Shown: piece after piece, positions 1 to 8,994 of the stretch
Layout: every line of letters begins with the position of its first letter
Position numbering within the stretch: position 1 is the first letter of the stretch
Assembly (NCBI GenBank): GCA_012845835.1
Contig: JABAKD010000018.1
Span: 5,883,862 to 5,947,861, forward strand
Length of the DNA: 64,000 nt
Reading direction: 5' to 3'
Source: Undaria pinnatifida
Taxonomy: Eukaryota > Sar > Phaeophyceae > Laminariales > Alariaceae
Notes under the pieces: generated by a model
Told to the model about the DNA's origin: nothing
Databases searched by the model: none
The model's input: the letters and a program-made list of their open reading frames with translations, nothing else
Position numbers and translations under genes: made by a program

Positions 1-40
1 ACGAGCGACCCGACGAGCGAGCTAGTTATAATTTACAAGT

Positions 41-325
41 GCAATCTCCGGCCCCGGCAAGCAGCCTAGCTGAGCCGCCTCCGGCAGCAAGCCCACAACT
101 GGGGCGGTGGATCTGTCAGCAGGGAGGGGGTGCGATCCGCGAGGATGCGTTGTCTGCTGCTGCTGGTGCTTGCTGCTGCCAGGGTGCTGCTGCTGCTGTG
201 CTGCTGCTGTGCTGCTGCTGCTGCTGCTGCTTGCTGCCGCTGCTGCTTCGACAACGGCTGCTCTTCTTCTTCTTGCTTTTTACGTTTGGTCACATTTCGT
301 ACTGGTATGACAATTCTCGAGCTAG

Positions 326-359
<34 letters not shown>

Positions 360-600
360 ACTGCTGTATCTATCTTTCTATCTGTGCAGTCTCCAGCCCC
401 GGCAAGCAGCCTAGCTGAGCCGCCTCCGGCAGCAAGCCCACAACTGGGGCGGTGGATCTGTCAGCAGGGGCTGCGATCCGCGAGAATCCGGGGTCTGCTG
501 CTGGTACTTGCTGCTGCCAGTGCTGCTGCCGCTGCTGCTTCGACGACGACTGCCCTTCCTTGCCTTTTTACGTTTGGTCACTTTTCGTGCTGGTATGAAC
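41..600 (+). repeat. 345-bp tandem duplication rich in GCT/CTG
   Basis: Positions 41-312 and 386-600 are two copies of one segment beginning GCARTCTCCRGCCCCGGCAA, offset by 345 bp. Both contain CTG/GCT runs and a shared end reading TTTTACGTTTGGTCAC. Because 345 is a multiple of three, one frame stays open through both copies (about 212 codons from a GTG at 39), but it is low complexity with Cys/Leu/Ala/Tyr runs. I treat this as a repeat, not a gene. Confidence 0.9.
326..359 (+). repeat. (CTA)n microsatellite
   Basis: About eleven uninterrupted CTA/ACT triplets lie between the two copies of the 345-bp duplication. Confidence 0.95.
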
Positions 601-890
601 GTAATATTACTGCTGTTGTTACGGCTTCAGTAGGTACGGGATTCGCGTCACACTGCTGTATGCCTTGTTACGAGTAGCTAGGGGTACTGTTTGGTGATTG
701 TTCTGCACGCTGTGATGACATATGATCGGAGCATCGGCACGAGGGAGGCAGGAAGCCGGAATGTTTGTATTTTATTGGCGGACCCGCGGGCCCGACCCGC
801 GGGGCGCCTACACGGCATCAACGTGGCTCTCAGCTGTAAGTTTGAAAAAGGCGGATCCGCCGGCTAGATCCGCGGGTTGGACCCGCGGGT
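601..890. other. unclassified sequence
   Basis: No gene or repeat copy recognised. GACCCG-like words and GC-rich palindromes (for example GACCCGCGGG) begin near 780. Confidence 0.5.
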
Positions 891-1192
891 CAGCCCAAAA
901 CAACTCACGGGTCATTATGGCTTGACCCGCGAAGTGACCCGTATCTCGCGGGTCATGACCCGACCCGACCCGCGAGATTTTGAAAACCTCTTGACCCGAC
1001 CCGACCCGACCCGCGAGATTTTGAAGCCTTTTGACCCGACCCGACCCGACCCGCGAGATTTTGAAAACCTCTTGACCCGACCCGACCCGACCCGTGAGAT
1101 TTTAAAACGTGATGACCCGACCCGACCCGACCCGCGAGATTTTGAAACCCCCTTGACCCGACCCGCGGGTCGGGTCATGACCCGTGAAAAGC
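891..1192 (+). mobile_element. F-family TIR element with internal GACCCG tandem array (copy 1)
   Basis: Five roughly 40-bp units occupy about 940-1180, each with GACCCGACCCGACCCG followed by CGAGATTTTGAAA. The right end reads GGGTCATGACCC (1172-1183) then GTGAAAAGCCC. The left end reads AGCCCAAAACAACTCACGGGTCA, so the termini are related in inverted orientation. Other copies lie at 14284, 28116 and 48623. The recurring TIR motif GCTTTTCACGGGTC and the lack of coding capacity suggest a non-autonomous DNA element. The transposon reading is inference. Confidence 0.55.
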
Positions 1193-1196
1193 CCTG

Positions 1197-1240
1197 ATTT
1201 TTCCCCATCCGCCGGAGGATAATATATATATATATATTTA
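1197..1240 (+). repeat. S2 retroposon 3'-end remnant plus (TA)n
   Basis: TTTCCCCATCCGCCGGAGGA is the 3' terminal motif of the S2 family (see 25473-25645). Here it is followed by a TA run rather than poly-A. Confidence 0.6.
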
Positions 1241-1290
1241 TGCTCGCTCGTAAAATGGAAAGGTCGTTGTGGGAATTCTCCAGTCCGGCT

Positions 1291-1362
1291 GCCGGCGGGG
1301 ATTCGAATGTCTGCGTCGGGTCGTTGGCATCGAAAACTGCCGTCTACTGAGCTATTACCGGC
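1291..1362 (-). other. tRNA-like remnant (degenerate tRNA or SINE head)
   Basis: Read on the minus strand this 72-nt stretch starts GCCGGTA and ends CGCCGGC, which can pair over 5-6 bp like an acceptor stem. It carries an A-box-like TAGCTCAGTAGACGG and a B-box-like ATTCGAATCCCC at tRNA-like spacing. D and T stems do not pair well, so a functional tRNA is unlikely. It may be a decayed tRNA or a tRNA-derived SINE head. Confidence 0.35.
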
Positions 1363-1662
1363 GGAGCTTCTCTTTTCCCTTGTAAAACATGAGTAAATGA
1401 ACTTGGGAGTCAGTCAAGGTAGTTCATGCCAGGCCCATACTCGCATTTGAAAACCGATTACATCACATGCCGCCCAGGCAACAATTGATAGGGAACCTAA
1501 CCAACAAATCACAACGCAAACAAACCCGAGAAAGACAATACTAACGAAGAAATAAAAGGAAAAATGAGAGAAGTAGGAAACGAACCGAGGAAGATAATAC
1601 GTATCATACGTGAATTTTTTTGTAGACTAACAGAAGGGGAGTGCAGCGAGGTCAGGCCGGCT
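1363..1662. other. unclassified, purine-rich
   Basis: No convincing ORF, RNA or repeat family member was seen. 1530-1580 is A/G-rich. Confidence 0.5.
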
Positions 1663-1966
1663 TCTTTTTTTTTGCACACTTCTACTTTCCAGCTTCTGGA
1701 CAAGCCGTGGTCACAGGTGTCGTCCCTTCTTCCCCCCGGTTCTTGCCTTCAATTTTTATCGCGCATAGGGTTCAGCAATGCCACTGCACGTCGATGTTTT
1801 CATCGAGTGTTGCTAACTCACGCTCTCGTGCTTACCGCAAGTCAGTTTGTGCAAGAAAAAGTCCCCACGAATGCATACGAGTATGTACTCGAGGGGATTC
1901 GAGCTCACGAAACTGATATACACCAGGCTCGAGGATAACCTGCTACGCCACCGGGGCGAACCGGCC
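1663..1966 (-). mobile_element. tRNA-derived SINE, family S1, copy 1
   Basis: On the minus strand the element begins at 1966 with a tRNA-like head. The A box TGGCGTAGCAGG is at 1950-1939, and a B-box-like GAGCTCGAATCCCC is at 1906-1893, 44 nt apart. About 200 bp of body follows, ending at an A-rich tail (the T run at 1664-1673 on the plus strand). The copy at 4294-4592 on the other strand matches across head and body, including GCTGAACCCTATGCGCGATA and the GGACAAGCCGTGGTCAC-type segment near the 3' end. Head, body and A tail define a pol III SINE. The source tRNA was not determined. Confidence 0.75.
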
Positions 1967-2169
1967 AGCTGCACAACCCTAACCCTCCGAACATAAACCA
2001 GCAAGAACAAAACGCGTCGGTTCTGAGCAAACAAAAGCGGAATAAGACTACGACGTATATATTACATGGTTGTACCTATCGATTGAAACATTCTATCTTG
2101 CGATCCATCATGTACAACAAGAAAAGATGAAGCTATAACATCAAATCTGCTTAGAAATAATAAACAATA

Positions 2170-2660
2170 CCAGGCAGGTGATATAAAGGGATGTATTATT
2201 GCTCCAACCGTCAGATTTGTCCCCTTCAAGGATTTATAGCTCCCGAGCACATATTGAAGTGTCCCGCCCGCCCTCCGCCCCCCGCCCCCCTCGATCCCTC
2301 TTGTTCAAACGCCCCACCTAAAGTCAAAATCTGCCAGAGTAGTAAACATTACCAGCCACCTGATATCACCTCATTATCTTTCTAGACATCCATGCCGTAG
2401 CTCCAATTCTTTCCCACCCGCCCCCCCCCCCCCCCCCCCCCCCTTTTTTTCCCCCGTTCCGTCTTGTTCAAACGACCCACCTAAAGTCGAAATCGGCCAG
2501 TGTAATAAACACTTACTTCTACGCAATTGATATCACGTCATTATCTTTCTAGCCATCCATGACGTAGCTTTAATTAATCCCCCTCCCCAACACCCCCTCC
2601 TTCCCCATCACCCGCACGATCGCCTAGACCTAGCACCACGCGTATAGCAAACCCCTACAT
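2170..2660 (+). repeat. M-family C-rich repeat (two partial copies) with poly-C
   Basis: The phrases TCAAACGMCCCACCTAAAGTC and ATATCACSTCATTATCTTTC occur twice here (2305-2400 and 2468-2560). They recur as a tandem pair at 45262-45780. A run of more than 30 C lies at about 2409-2443. 2205-2260 also carries a piece of the R1 5' block (TTATAGCTCCCGAGCACA). Confidence 0.7.
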
Positions 2661-2689
2661 CTATGCGACCTAAAAACCCTTTTGCCCCC

Positions 2690-2905
2690 CCCTCCCCCCC
2701 GCCCTCTCCTCACTGGTGGTGTGTGTGTGTGTTCTTCACATTAAACCGTTCTTCTACTCGTCGACATCCAGCACACCTAGTGTCCGTACTGATTCTTCAC
2801 CCTAGAAAGATCAGCTCTGTGGTCACAAGCTACGACACAGAGATAATGCATCGTAATGCATTCGACAACGCAATGTCATGCCCTAGTACTGGGTACGACA
2901 GGCAC
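2690..2905 (+). repeat. L-family dispersed repeat copy
   Basis: Shares GTGTGTTCTTCACRTTA, AGTGTCCGTRCYGAT and CAGCTCTGTGGTCACAA-type words in the same order with 6130-6315, 20280-20525 and 38404-38550. Non-coding, about 200 bp. Confidence 0.6.
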
Positions 2906-2944
2906 AACATACATACGTCAGCAACAGAAATACATTGGAAGAGA

Positions 2945-3160
2945 GAATACGAAATAAACAAAAACAAAAACAAAAACAAAAACAAAATAATAATAAGAAA
3001 ACAAATAAAAACAAAGATAAAAATAAAACAAAAATGAAACAAACAAAATGAAGGGGAAATCGAAGAAACAACCCAACCGGAAAGGAGAGCCAAAGCTCGG
3101 AAAAGAAACATAATAAAATAAAATAAAGTAAAGTAAAACCAAAATAAGATAATCCGAACA
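2945..3160 (+). repeat. A-rich low-complexity tract (AAAAAC)n-like
   Basis: AAAACA, ATAAT and AAAGT short motifs repeat across about 200 bp. Long antisense ORFs here are Phe/Leu runs of this composition. Confidence 0.85.
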
Positions 3161-3224
3161 CGAGCCAAAAACCTGGACACGCAAGGAGGGAACAAAGGGG
3201 AAAAAAAATACCCCAGAAAAAGAC

Positions 3225-3640
3225 GAAAAGTGCTATGTACCTACTAGTCGGCCTGGTACCTTGCTACCCTGTCTGCCATCTCCTTCCTGCCTTCGTCCAC
3301 CGCGGTCTCCCTTCTATTCCTCCTGTTGCCCCCCCTGCCCCCATTCCCTTGGACGGCTTTCCTTCTACTCCTCCTGTTTCCCCCCCTCCCCCCTTTGTGT
3401 TCTTCTCATTAAACCAAAATACCTTGTAAAAGAGAGAAACAACGAAAGAAACCAAGACAAAATTGGTACGACTTACCGAATATACATGATAAACTGGTCC
3501 ATTCGTTCCAAAACCTTAAGATTTATCCCTTTGAAGGATTTATAGTTTCCACGCACATTTTAAGTTGCCCCGCTCATCCCCCCCCCCCCCCCGCTCCATC
3601 TTGTTCAAACCCATGCCCCCATGCCCTTGAAAACTCCGCC
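3225..3640. other. pyrimidine-rich spacer with an R1 5' fragment
   Basis: 3290-3410 is C/T-rich. 3470-3560 carries ATATACATGATAAACTG and GGATTTATAGTTTCC, also seen near 45915-46000, so it is a partial R1 left block. A poly-C run ends the stretch at about 3577-3592. No gene. Confidence 0.5.
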
Positions 3641-3650
3641 CTGCCCTCAC

Positions 3651-3948
3651 CGGTAATACGACTTACAGGATACACTTGGTAAACTGATGCATTTCCTTCC
3701 GCAGCTGTCAGATCTTGTCCCCCTCAAAACCGGGTTTTATAGTTTCCGCGCACAGACTGACTAACGTCACCCTGTTGACCCTGGTACAAGCTACACTGTA
3801 GTTCCAAGGGGAATCGCCGACCTATATCCTTAATGAGGACACACAACCCGTAATACGCGCGATCGGAGTATCACGCACAGCTTGCAAAGATGAGTTTCGA
3901 CAAAATCTTCGATCTCACAGCTGGAGTGTATTTTTCTTTTAATCAAAT
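3651..3948 (+). mobile_element. R1-family dispersed element, near-complete copy
   Basis: Same block order as 11692-11992 and 45905-46335. The order is a GATAAACTGATGCATTTCC block, then GTTTTATAGTTTCCGCGCAC, CCTGTTGACCCTGGTAC, CCTATATCCTTAATGAGG, AAAGATGAGTTTCGACRAAAT, and CTCACAGCTGGAGTGTATTT at the 3' end. About 300 bp, no ORF. Partial copies on both strands occur throughout. The end structure is unclear, so the class is not assigned. Confidence 0.7.
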
Positions 3949-4054
3949 ATAGATGGGTGGACACCCCAGTTTAATACGTAAAGAACACACACCGTCCTAT
4001 CAGACGAATAGCCCATGGCGATCCTCTACCCCGACGAGATAGGCGCTGTGACCA

Positions 4055-4255
4055 CGCCCTTTTTTTTTCTGGCTCATCCTTCTTATTGCCTCCACAAGCA
4101 GTTTTTTCTACCTCAGTCTCCCTATTCAAGAGCAATTCAGATCCGGGGTCACTGGGCAGACTTGTTTCCCCTCCCTCCCCACCACGTCGGTATGCGCCTT
4201 CATTGTTGTCACTTCAGCCCTTTCTTCCCTCCTCGTCGACTCGCATTGAATTGAG
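4055..4255 (-). repeat. Q-family repeat
   Basis: A T run followed by CTGGCTCATCC, CAGATCCGGGGT and a YATGCGCCTTCATT-type tail is shared with 9825-9925 and 20690-20895. With the T run at the plus-strand left end it could be an A-tailed retroposon on the minus strand. That is inference. Confidence 0.5.
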
Positions 4256-4293
4256 CTATGATATATGCGAGGCAAGGATATATTTATGTATAT

Positions 4294-4592
4294 GCCCGGT
4301 CGCCCCGGCGGCGTATGAGGTTGTCCTCGAGCCTGGTATAGGTCAGTTTCGTGAGTTCGAACCCCCCGAGTGCATACTCGTACAAATTCGTAGGGGCTTT
4401 TTCTTGGGAGCAAATTTTGTACTCGCGGAAAGCGCGAGAGCGTGAGTTAGCAATATTCGATGAAAAATCGACGAGCAGTGGGAGTGCTGAACCCTATGCG
4501 CGATAAAAACTGAAGGCAAGAACCGGGGGGGGAGAAGGGACGTCACCTGTGACCACGGCTTGTCCAGAAGAAGCTGGAAAGAAGTGTGAAAT
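4294..4592 (+). mobile_element. tRNA-derived SINE, family S1, copy 2
   Basis: Head starts GCCCGGTCGCCCCGGCGGCG with A box GGCGGCGTATGAGG (about 4306-4320) and B box GAGTTCGAACCCCC (4353-4366). The body matches copy 1, ending CCAGAAGAAGCTGGAAAGAA then GTGTGAAATATATATA instead of poly-A. The two copies lie on opposite strands about 2.3 kb apart. An AT-rich flank (TATATTTATGTATAT left, ATATATATAC right) may hide a target duplication. Confidence 0.75.
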
Positions 4593-4599
4593 ATATATA

Positions 4600-4880
4600 C
4601 TCCGAAGTATCCTCGTACGAGTATATGTTATAAAAATAAAAATACACTCCTCCAGCTGTGAGATCGAAGATTTCAAGTGGAAGATTTCTTCGAAACTCAT
4701 CTTTCCAAGCTGTGTGTGATACTTCGATCGCGCGTACCACTGCTGGGTGTGTGTCTTCATCAAGGATATAGATCGGACATATGTTTATATATATTACAAT
4801 AAATATTTCAAGGACGTCAGCTGTGAGTTCGACGAATTTCAGGTTAATACTCATCTTTGCAAGCTGCGTTGTTGGTACTT
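4600..4880 (-). repeat. two partial R1 copies
   Basis: CAGCTGTGAGATCGAAGATTTC with AAACTCATCTTTCCAAGCT (4655-4715), and GACGTCAGCTGTGAGTTCGA with ACTCATCTTTGCAAGCTGC (4812-4868), are minus-strand R1 3' ends of two subtypes. Confidence 0.65.
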
Positions 4881-5042
4881 GTATTATACTAAATATTTAT
4901 ATGCATCGCAAATATGTGGACCGTAAGGAGGAGTTTTGGCCGCGCAATTCCAATTGAACTGGATTAAAAAAGCGGAACTTGCGAAGGCCGGCAAACCAGG
5001 AAAATTGCAGGAAGTAGAAACAGGCAGTAGAGCCTACCACAT

Positions 5043-5130
5043 TTTGGAGACGATGGTTGACGCACACTGCTGTGTACGAGACGAAGGGGGTTTCACCCAA
5101 TGATACAATGGTTGGTTGCGTTTCATTGGG
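5043..5130 (+). repeat. K-family repeat copy 1
   Basis: GAGACGATGGTTGACGCACAC, GACGAAGGGGGTTTCACCC and TGATACAATGGTTGGTTGCG are found in reverse complement at 8247-8331. Confidence 0.75.
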
Positions 5131-5148
5131 TTAGGGTTAGCGTTAGGG
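5128..5148 (+). repeat. TTAGGG-like interstitial telomere-type motif
   Basis: GGGTTAGGGTTAGCGTTAGGG sits directly upstream of the TTA microsatellite: three units, one mutated. Too short to claim a former telomere. Confidence 0.5.
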
Positions 5149-5154
5149 TATATA

Positions 5155-5334
<180 letters not shown>

Positions 5335-5379
5335 CTGTTGTTATTTTTATTTCATTTACCATCTATCTGACAATGTAGG

Positions 5380-5846
5380 TAGCCGTGAGTATCAAAAATC
5401 AGAAACATGACGAAAGAACACGGCATCCAGATATAAGTTAATAGAGTGCGTCACCCGTTTTCTCGAAAAAGCGGTAAGGTACCCCTCGACGGTGAAAGTG
5501 AAGATCTCGAAAGGAACGAGTGCGACTCGTACTCCCATCCTGTTATGGGCTATCATATGAAGCAAAAAAGCTCGATCTTCTCCCACGGTGACGGTGTTCC
5601 AACTCGAGCAGTGGCTGTTGTGTGTTGCTCACATCAAACCGGTCAAGACGCGTGCTATAGTACGATAGAGGTGCACCATTTTTTTCCAATGCTATCCCCC
5701 AATCTCCCCAAAACTGATTTTCAAGAGAAAAATAAAATTGCTACTTGTACCGGGTGAAAAAACGCTTGGCCTAGGTAGGTACACGACGAGAATCGCGCGC
5801 GCACAAAAAAAAAATGTGACCCATCATTACTGTTTTTTTCCCATCA
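5380..5846. other. mostly unclassified; C-family fragment near 5645
   Basis: GACGCGTGCTATAGTACGAT and AGAGGTGCACCATTTTTTTC (5648-5690) match the left end of family C. Nothing else recognised. Confidence 0.5.
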
Positions 5847-6016
5847 TTTTTTTTTTTTTTTTTATCCTCTGGCGGATGGGAAAAAATAGCGCTTTTCGTA
5901 GCTCACCACACTTCCACGTATTTTCATACGCGTCGTGTGTCGATTTAACTCAGTTGCTTTCGCAGCCCAACGCTAGCTGGCGCACCCTTCGGGTCCCATT
6001 GTAGGTATAGCGTAAG
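5847..6016 (-). mobile_element. S2 A-tailed retroposon, long copy
   Basis: On the minus strand it starts AGCTTACGCTATACCTACAA, passes ACTGAGTTAAATCGACACAC and GTGGTGAGCTAAAGC-like sequence, and ends at CCGGAGGAT-like sequence plus a poly-A (T run 5847-5863). The same full-length form is at 25473-25645 and 49301-49474. About 170 bp and no ORF. Confidence 0.7.
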
Positions 6017-6029
6017 CTGTCCCTCATTA

Positions 6030-6125
6030 CTATTTTTTTTTCCGACCATTTTGGGTGAAGGAGCCCCGTCAAATTCAGAAACCGTTTCAGACGAAAAGTG
6101 CCGCCTCTATCGTAGCACGCACCTA
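6030..6125 (-). repeat. C-family fragment
   Basis: Contains CCGACCATTTTGGG and GCCTCTATCGTAGCACGC, the reverse complement of the family C motif GCGTGCTACGATAGAGG. Confidence 0.6.
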
Positions 6126-6129
6126 TTTC

Positions 6130-6315
6130 CACCCGTGTAGTGTACATCCTGCACAACCAGTGTCCGTGCCGGTGCATCCCCCCTTCTAGCGAGACGAGCG
6201 AGCTCTGTGGGCACCTTGGTGGGCACAATCTACAAATACGGTTGTTCTGGCCATGCAATGCCGAGCGGATTGAATGCGGGGCGGAACATAAACAAGCCGG
6301 CACGCCAGACTACGT
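6130..6315 (+). repeat. L-family repeat copy
   Basis: CAGTGTCCGTGCCGGTGCAT, GCTCTGTGGGCACC and GGCCATGCAATGCCGA are shared in order with 20340-20525. Confidence 0.6.
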
Positions 6316-6478
6316 TGTGAGGAAGAAACCAAAAATTAAAAATAAGAAAAGCCGAACGGGAAGAAAAGGAAGAAAATGATGGAAATAATTGGAGTGTATA
6401 GTCCATGTGCGGTGTAGCGTTAACTCCAGAAAGCGTCTACGTAACACTCGTTTGCGCTGTTCACTGTTGCTTGCGGGG

Positions 6479-7069
6479 TTACTTCTGCGGGGGCGATTTT
6501 TTTTTTCTTCGGTTTCTACAAGATTTTTGTCCCCCCTTTCTACTTGAGGCTTCATTCGAGCCAAAGACACATGCCGAAGGGAACGGGTGACTTGACATTA
6601 TGATATCCATATCATGTATAAGGCGGTAATCGCCGTATTGAGAATATGCCAGGGTACAGCGTTTTATGGTACAGCACAGAGTGGTCCTGACCGAAAAGTT
6701 GACGAAGAATAGGGCCTCACGAAGAGGGATATCATACGTGTGTTCGGAGAAGGAAGGTACGAACAGCGTTGCAGCTGTATCAGTGATGAACCCAGTGAAC
6801 ACGTGTGAGGTCAACACACACCAAAGCGCAGAAGAGCGGCCCGTCGCACCATCCTCGCTATCTTCGCTCTCGTCAACGTTCACCTCGTTGACGTGAGAGT
6901 GCATTTCAGTGTTTCCGTCGTCTCGTCTGCGGCATCGAGACGCGATGCCTTGGGTTGTCGCAGTCCGGGTCAGCTCCACCACAGAGTCCGTGCGGTCGAC
7001 CACCGCATTTTCCGCGACATTGAGGGTCGTCAGGGCGCTCGGGGGTGGGGGCTGGAACCAAACGAACAC
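6479..7069 (-). CDS. possible coding fragment, unknown protein
   Basis: A 196-codon minus-strand frame (starting at a GTG, so the true start or splice border is unknown) has a varied composition in its first half. It includes a hydrophobic/Pro segment followed by an acidic stretch NVDESEDSEDGATG near residue 70. The last third becomes Lys/Arg-rich over a T tract and is probably not coding. An overlapping frame (complement 6906-7139) is also open. I recognise no domain. It could be an exon, a decayed element ORF or chance. Low confidence. Confidence 0.18.
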   Translation of the reverse strand: MFVWFQPPPPSALTTLNVAENAVVDRTDSVVELTRTATTQGIASRCRRRDDGNTEMHSHVNEVNVDESEDSEDGATGRSSALWCVLTSHVFTGFITDTAATLFVPSFSEHTYDIPLREALFFVNFSVRTTLCCTIKRCTLAYSQYGDYRLIHDMDIIMSSHPFPSACVFGSNEASSRKGGQKSCRNRRKKKSPPQK

Positions 7070-7419
7070 AGGCAGTAGTTTCGCCTGCTTGCACAGGGCA
7101 TCGTGCGTATCCCCTCTGTTCGTTTTGCGCCATCAACAAGGGTGCGTGTGTTCTCGCAGGAACAGCAGCAGTTCGGGTATACTACTCCCTATCTATGTGA
7201 GGGAGGGTGGGGTACCCCTGCCGCTGCGCTGTTCCTGGGCGTGTGAGGGGTGGTTTGTTTGATTTTTCGCATCGCCCCGGGGGTGAGAAATCCCGAGATG
7301 TTTTGTCAGAAAACATCCCGACCACGTAGTAAAACGCCCCCCCGGTTGCATTTTCGAGCTTGCACAATCGCAACGCCCCGGGGGGCGTCTACTGGCGATC
7401 GAGGGGGGCGTCTACTGGT
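7070..7419. other. GC-rich spacer with a small hairpin
   Basis: GATGTTTT (7297-7304) and AAAACATC (7310-7317) form a perfect 8-bp stem with a 5-nt loop. GGGGGGCGTCTACTGG is duplicated at about 7379-7418. No gene. Confidence 0.5.
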
Positions 7420-7690
7420 GATCAAGGCTACGGTAGGGGGGTACCCCCAATTTTCACTACCGAGGTCAAAGCCAACAAAAGGTATACCTCTGATCAAGGC
7501 TACGGTAGGGGAGGATACCCCAACTTTCACTACCGGGGTCAAAGCCAACAAAGGGTATACCTCTGATCAAGGCTACGGTAGGGGAGGATACCCCAATTTT
7601 CACCACCGGGGTCAAAGCCAAAAAGGGGTATACCTCTGATCAAGGCTGCGGTAGGGGGGGGTACCCCCAATTTTCACTACCGGGTCTGAG
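7420..7690 (+). repeat. about 70-bp tandem repeat, four copies
   Basis: GATCAAGGCTACGGTAGGGG starts repeat units at about 7421, 7492, 7565 and 7638, each containing YACCCCAAYTTTCACYACC and GTATACCTCT. The unit is the terminal region of MITE family P (compare 44852-44905), so one element end has been tandemly amplified. Confidence 0.9.
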
Positions 7691-7711
7691 GTACCATACC
7701 ATACCATACCA

Positions 7712-7871
7712 TACTCGCACGAGTGACTCTGCAACTCACTGACGAAACGACTTTACACGATATGCTTGGCGCAGCGTGGCTAATTATTGCGTTGCGAGCG
7801 CATGTCGCAAAATTAAAAAAAAAAAAAAAAAAACAAGCAAAGGAACAAGAGGTTACTCGCGCGAGTGACTC
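7712..7871 (-). mobile_element. P-family MITE core, copy 1
   Basis: Bounded by two near-palindromic sites: ACTCGCACGAGTGACT (7713-7728) and GTTACTCGCGCGAGTGAC (7852-7869). The interior in reverse complement shares TTTTGCGACATG-like and AGCCACGCTGCGCC-like words with 16961-17123 and 61808-61987. No ORF. With the amplified terminus at 7420-7690 it makes a complex copy. Confidence 0.65.
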
Positions 7872-8018
7872 CGGGCCACAGAAAAAAAATGCCCAAAAAG
7901 AAACATTAGTGGGTACTGCTTATGTAGGGCTGTGATGCTGCCTACACCTCTCGCTCAAAAGCAGCACCAGAGCGAGGTGTTGTACTGATGTGGAGCCGAG
8001 AGGGGGCCGTGGATGGGG

Positions 8019-8125
8019 TGGTAGCCGCCCTGAATAGGGCGGTAGCCGCCTCGGATAGGGCGTATACCGCCGTATATGGCGTGCGTTGCTATGGGGTGCG
8101 TTGCTATATAGGGCGGTAGCCGCGC
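8019..8125 (+). repeat. GGCGGTAGCCGCC short repeat cluster
   Basis: The near-palindromic words GGTAGCCGCC, GGGCGGTAGCCGCC, GGCGTATACCGCC and GGGCGGTAGCCGC recur about every 20-30 bp, with TGCGTTGCTAT also duplicated. Confidence 0.6.
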
Positions 8126-8246
8126 TATTCGCATCTTGTGTCGTGTCAAAGTCGATTTTGCCCCGCCTTATCTCGAATGGCCGCCTTCTCCAGACCGCCT
8201 CATATAGACCCCACTACAGTGTGTATATCTTCACCAGATTGACCCA

Positions 8247-8331
8247 ATAAAACGCAACCAACCATTGTATCATAGGGTGAAACCCCCTTCGTCTCGCGCA
8301 CAGTGTGCGTCAACCATCGTCTCGAAAAAAG
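8247..8331 (-). repeat. K-family repeat copy 2
   Basis: Reverse complement of 5043-5130. CGAACCCTAACCCTAG at 8466-8481 is a telomere-like hexamer pair nearby, as in the first K locus, though at a different distance. Confidence 0.7.
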
Positions 8332-8603
8332 GGTGACCTCTGCTAGAGGATGTATTTCGCAAACTGCGGTGTAGAATAATTTACAATCCATACCTGGTAC
8401 CTGGTATCTTATTGTACGACCGGACAACCAACGATCGCTGGAGATTTCTGACTGGACGCCTGACCCGAACCCTAACCCTAGTCCTAGCCCATGGGAAATA
8501 TACCGGTGAGTGTCTCCTGGTGACTTCACCGGGGTGAAATGGTTGAAAATACACGATAGTGTGTGTCTCTGGAACGAAGGTAGTACTGATTAAGTGCTGC
8601 GCA

Positions 8604-8945
8604 CGCAACCATCGAACGTTGATTGTGTTTCGTCCATCTGTACATCTTGCTTGCTCTATTTTCGATGTGTTTCTCTGTCTTAGATTTCGAACGAAGAAGG
8701 GTGACTGTCGAAAGCAGTGAACACTTATTCTACGTATTCTACCTTGTGTTTATGCTGCTGACTGCGCACGCGACCAACAAGGTTTTTTTTTTTTTTTTTT
8801 TTTTATCCACCGGCGGATGGGGAAAAATAAAGCTTTAGCTCACCACAAGAGTTTCGTCCATCAGCACGTCTTCCTTGTCGTTTTGCGCACGCGACCAACA
8901 AGGGGTTGCTAGTATTTCGTCCATCAGCGCGTCTTCCTTGTCGCA
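8604..8945 (+). repeat. about 60-bp tandem unit (three copies) split by an S2 insertion
   Basis: TGCGCACGCRACCA followed by GTTTCGTCCATCWG and CTTCCTTGTC-like ends occurs near 8598, 8763 and 8885. The middle unit is interrupted after AACAAGG by a 5'-truncated S2 copy (8783-8848, minus strand). Confidence 0.7.
8783..8848 (-). mobile_element. S2 retroposon, 5'-truncated
   Basis: T run of about 22 (the A tail), then CCGGCGGATGGGGAAAAATA and AGCTTTAGCTCACCACA. Only the 3' 65 bp of the family is present. Confidence 0.75.
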
Positions 8946-8994
8946 TTTTTTTGCTGTCCACTTAATCCGCCACGTAAGTAAGTTTACCTAATAT

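Noticed and set aside
39-677. 212-codon ORF over the first repeat
   Set aside because: Starts at GTG; made of Cys/Leu/Ala/Tyr runs from CTG and CTA repeats; open only because the duplication is 345 bp.
940-1180. common origin of the 40-bp F units and the 39-40 bp hairpin satellite
   Set aside because: Only the period agrees; GACCCG units and GATCGTTGG units share no sequence.
1291-1362. functional tRNA gene
   Set aside because: Acceptor and A/B-box similarity only; D and T stems do not pair, and the anticodon loop is ambiguous.
4265-4300. S1 SINE target-site duplication
   Set aside because: Flanks are AT-rich on both sides, so a match of TATAT words is not informative.
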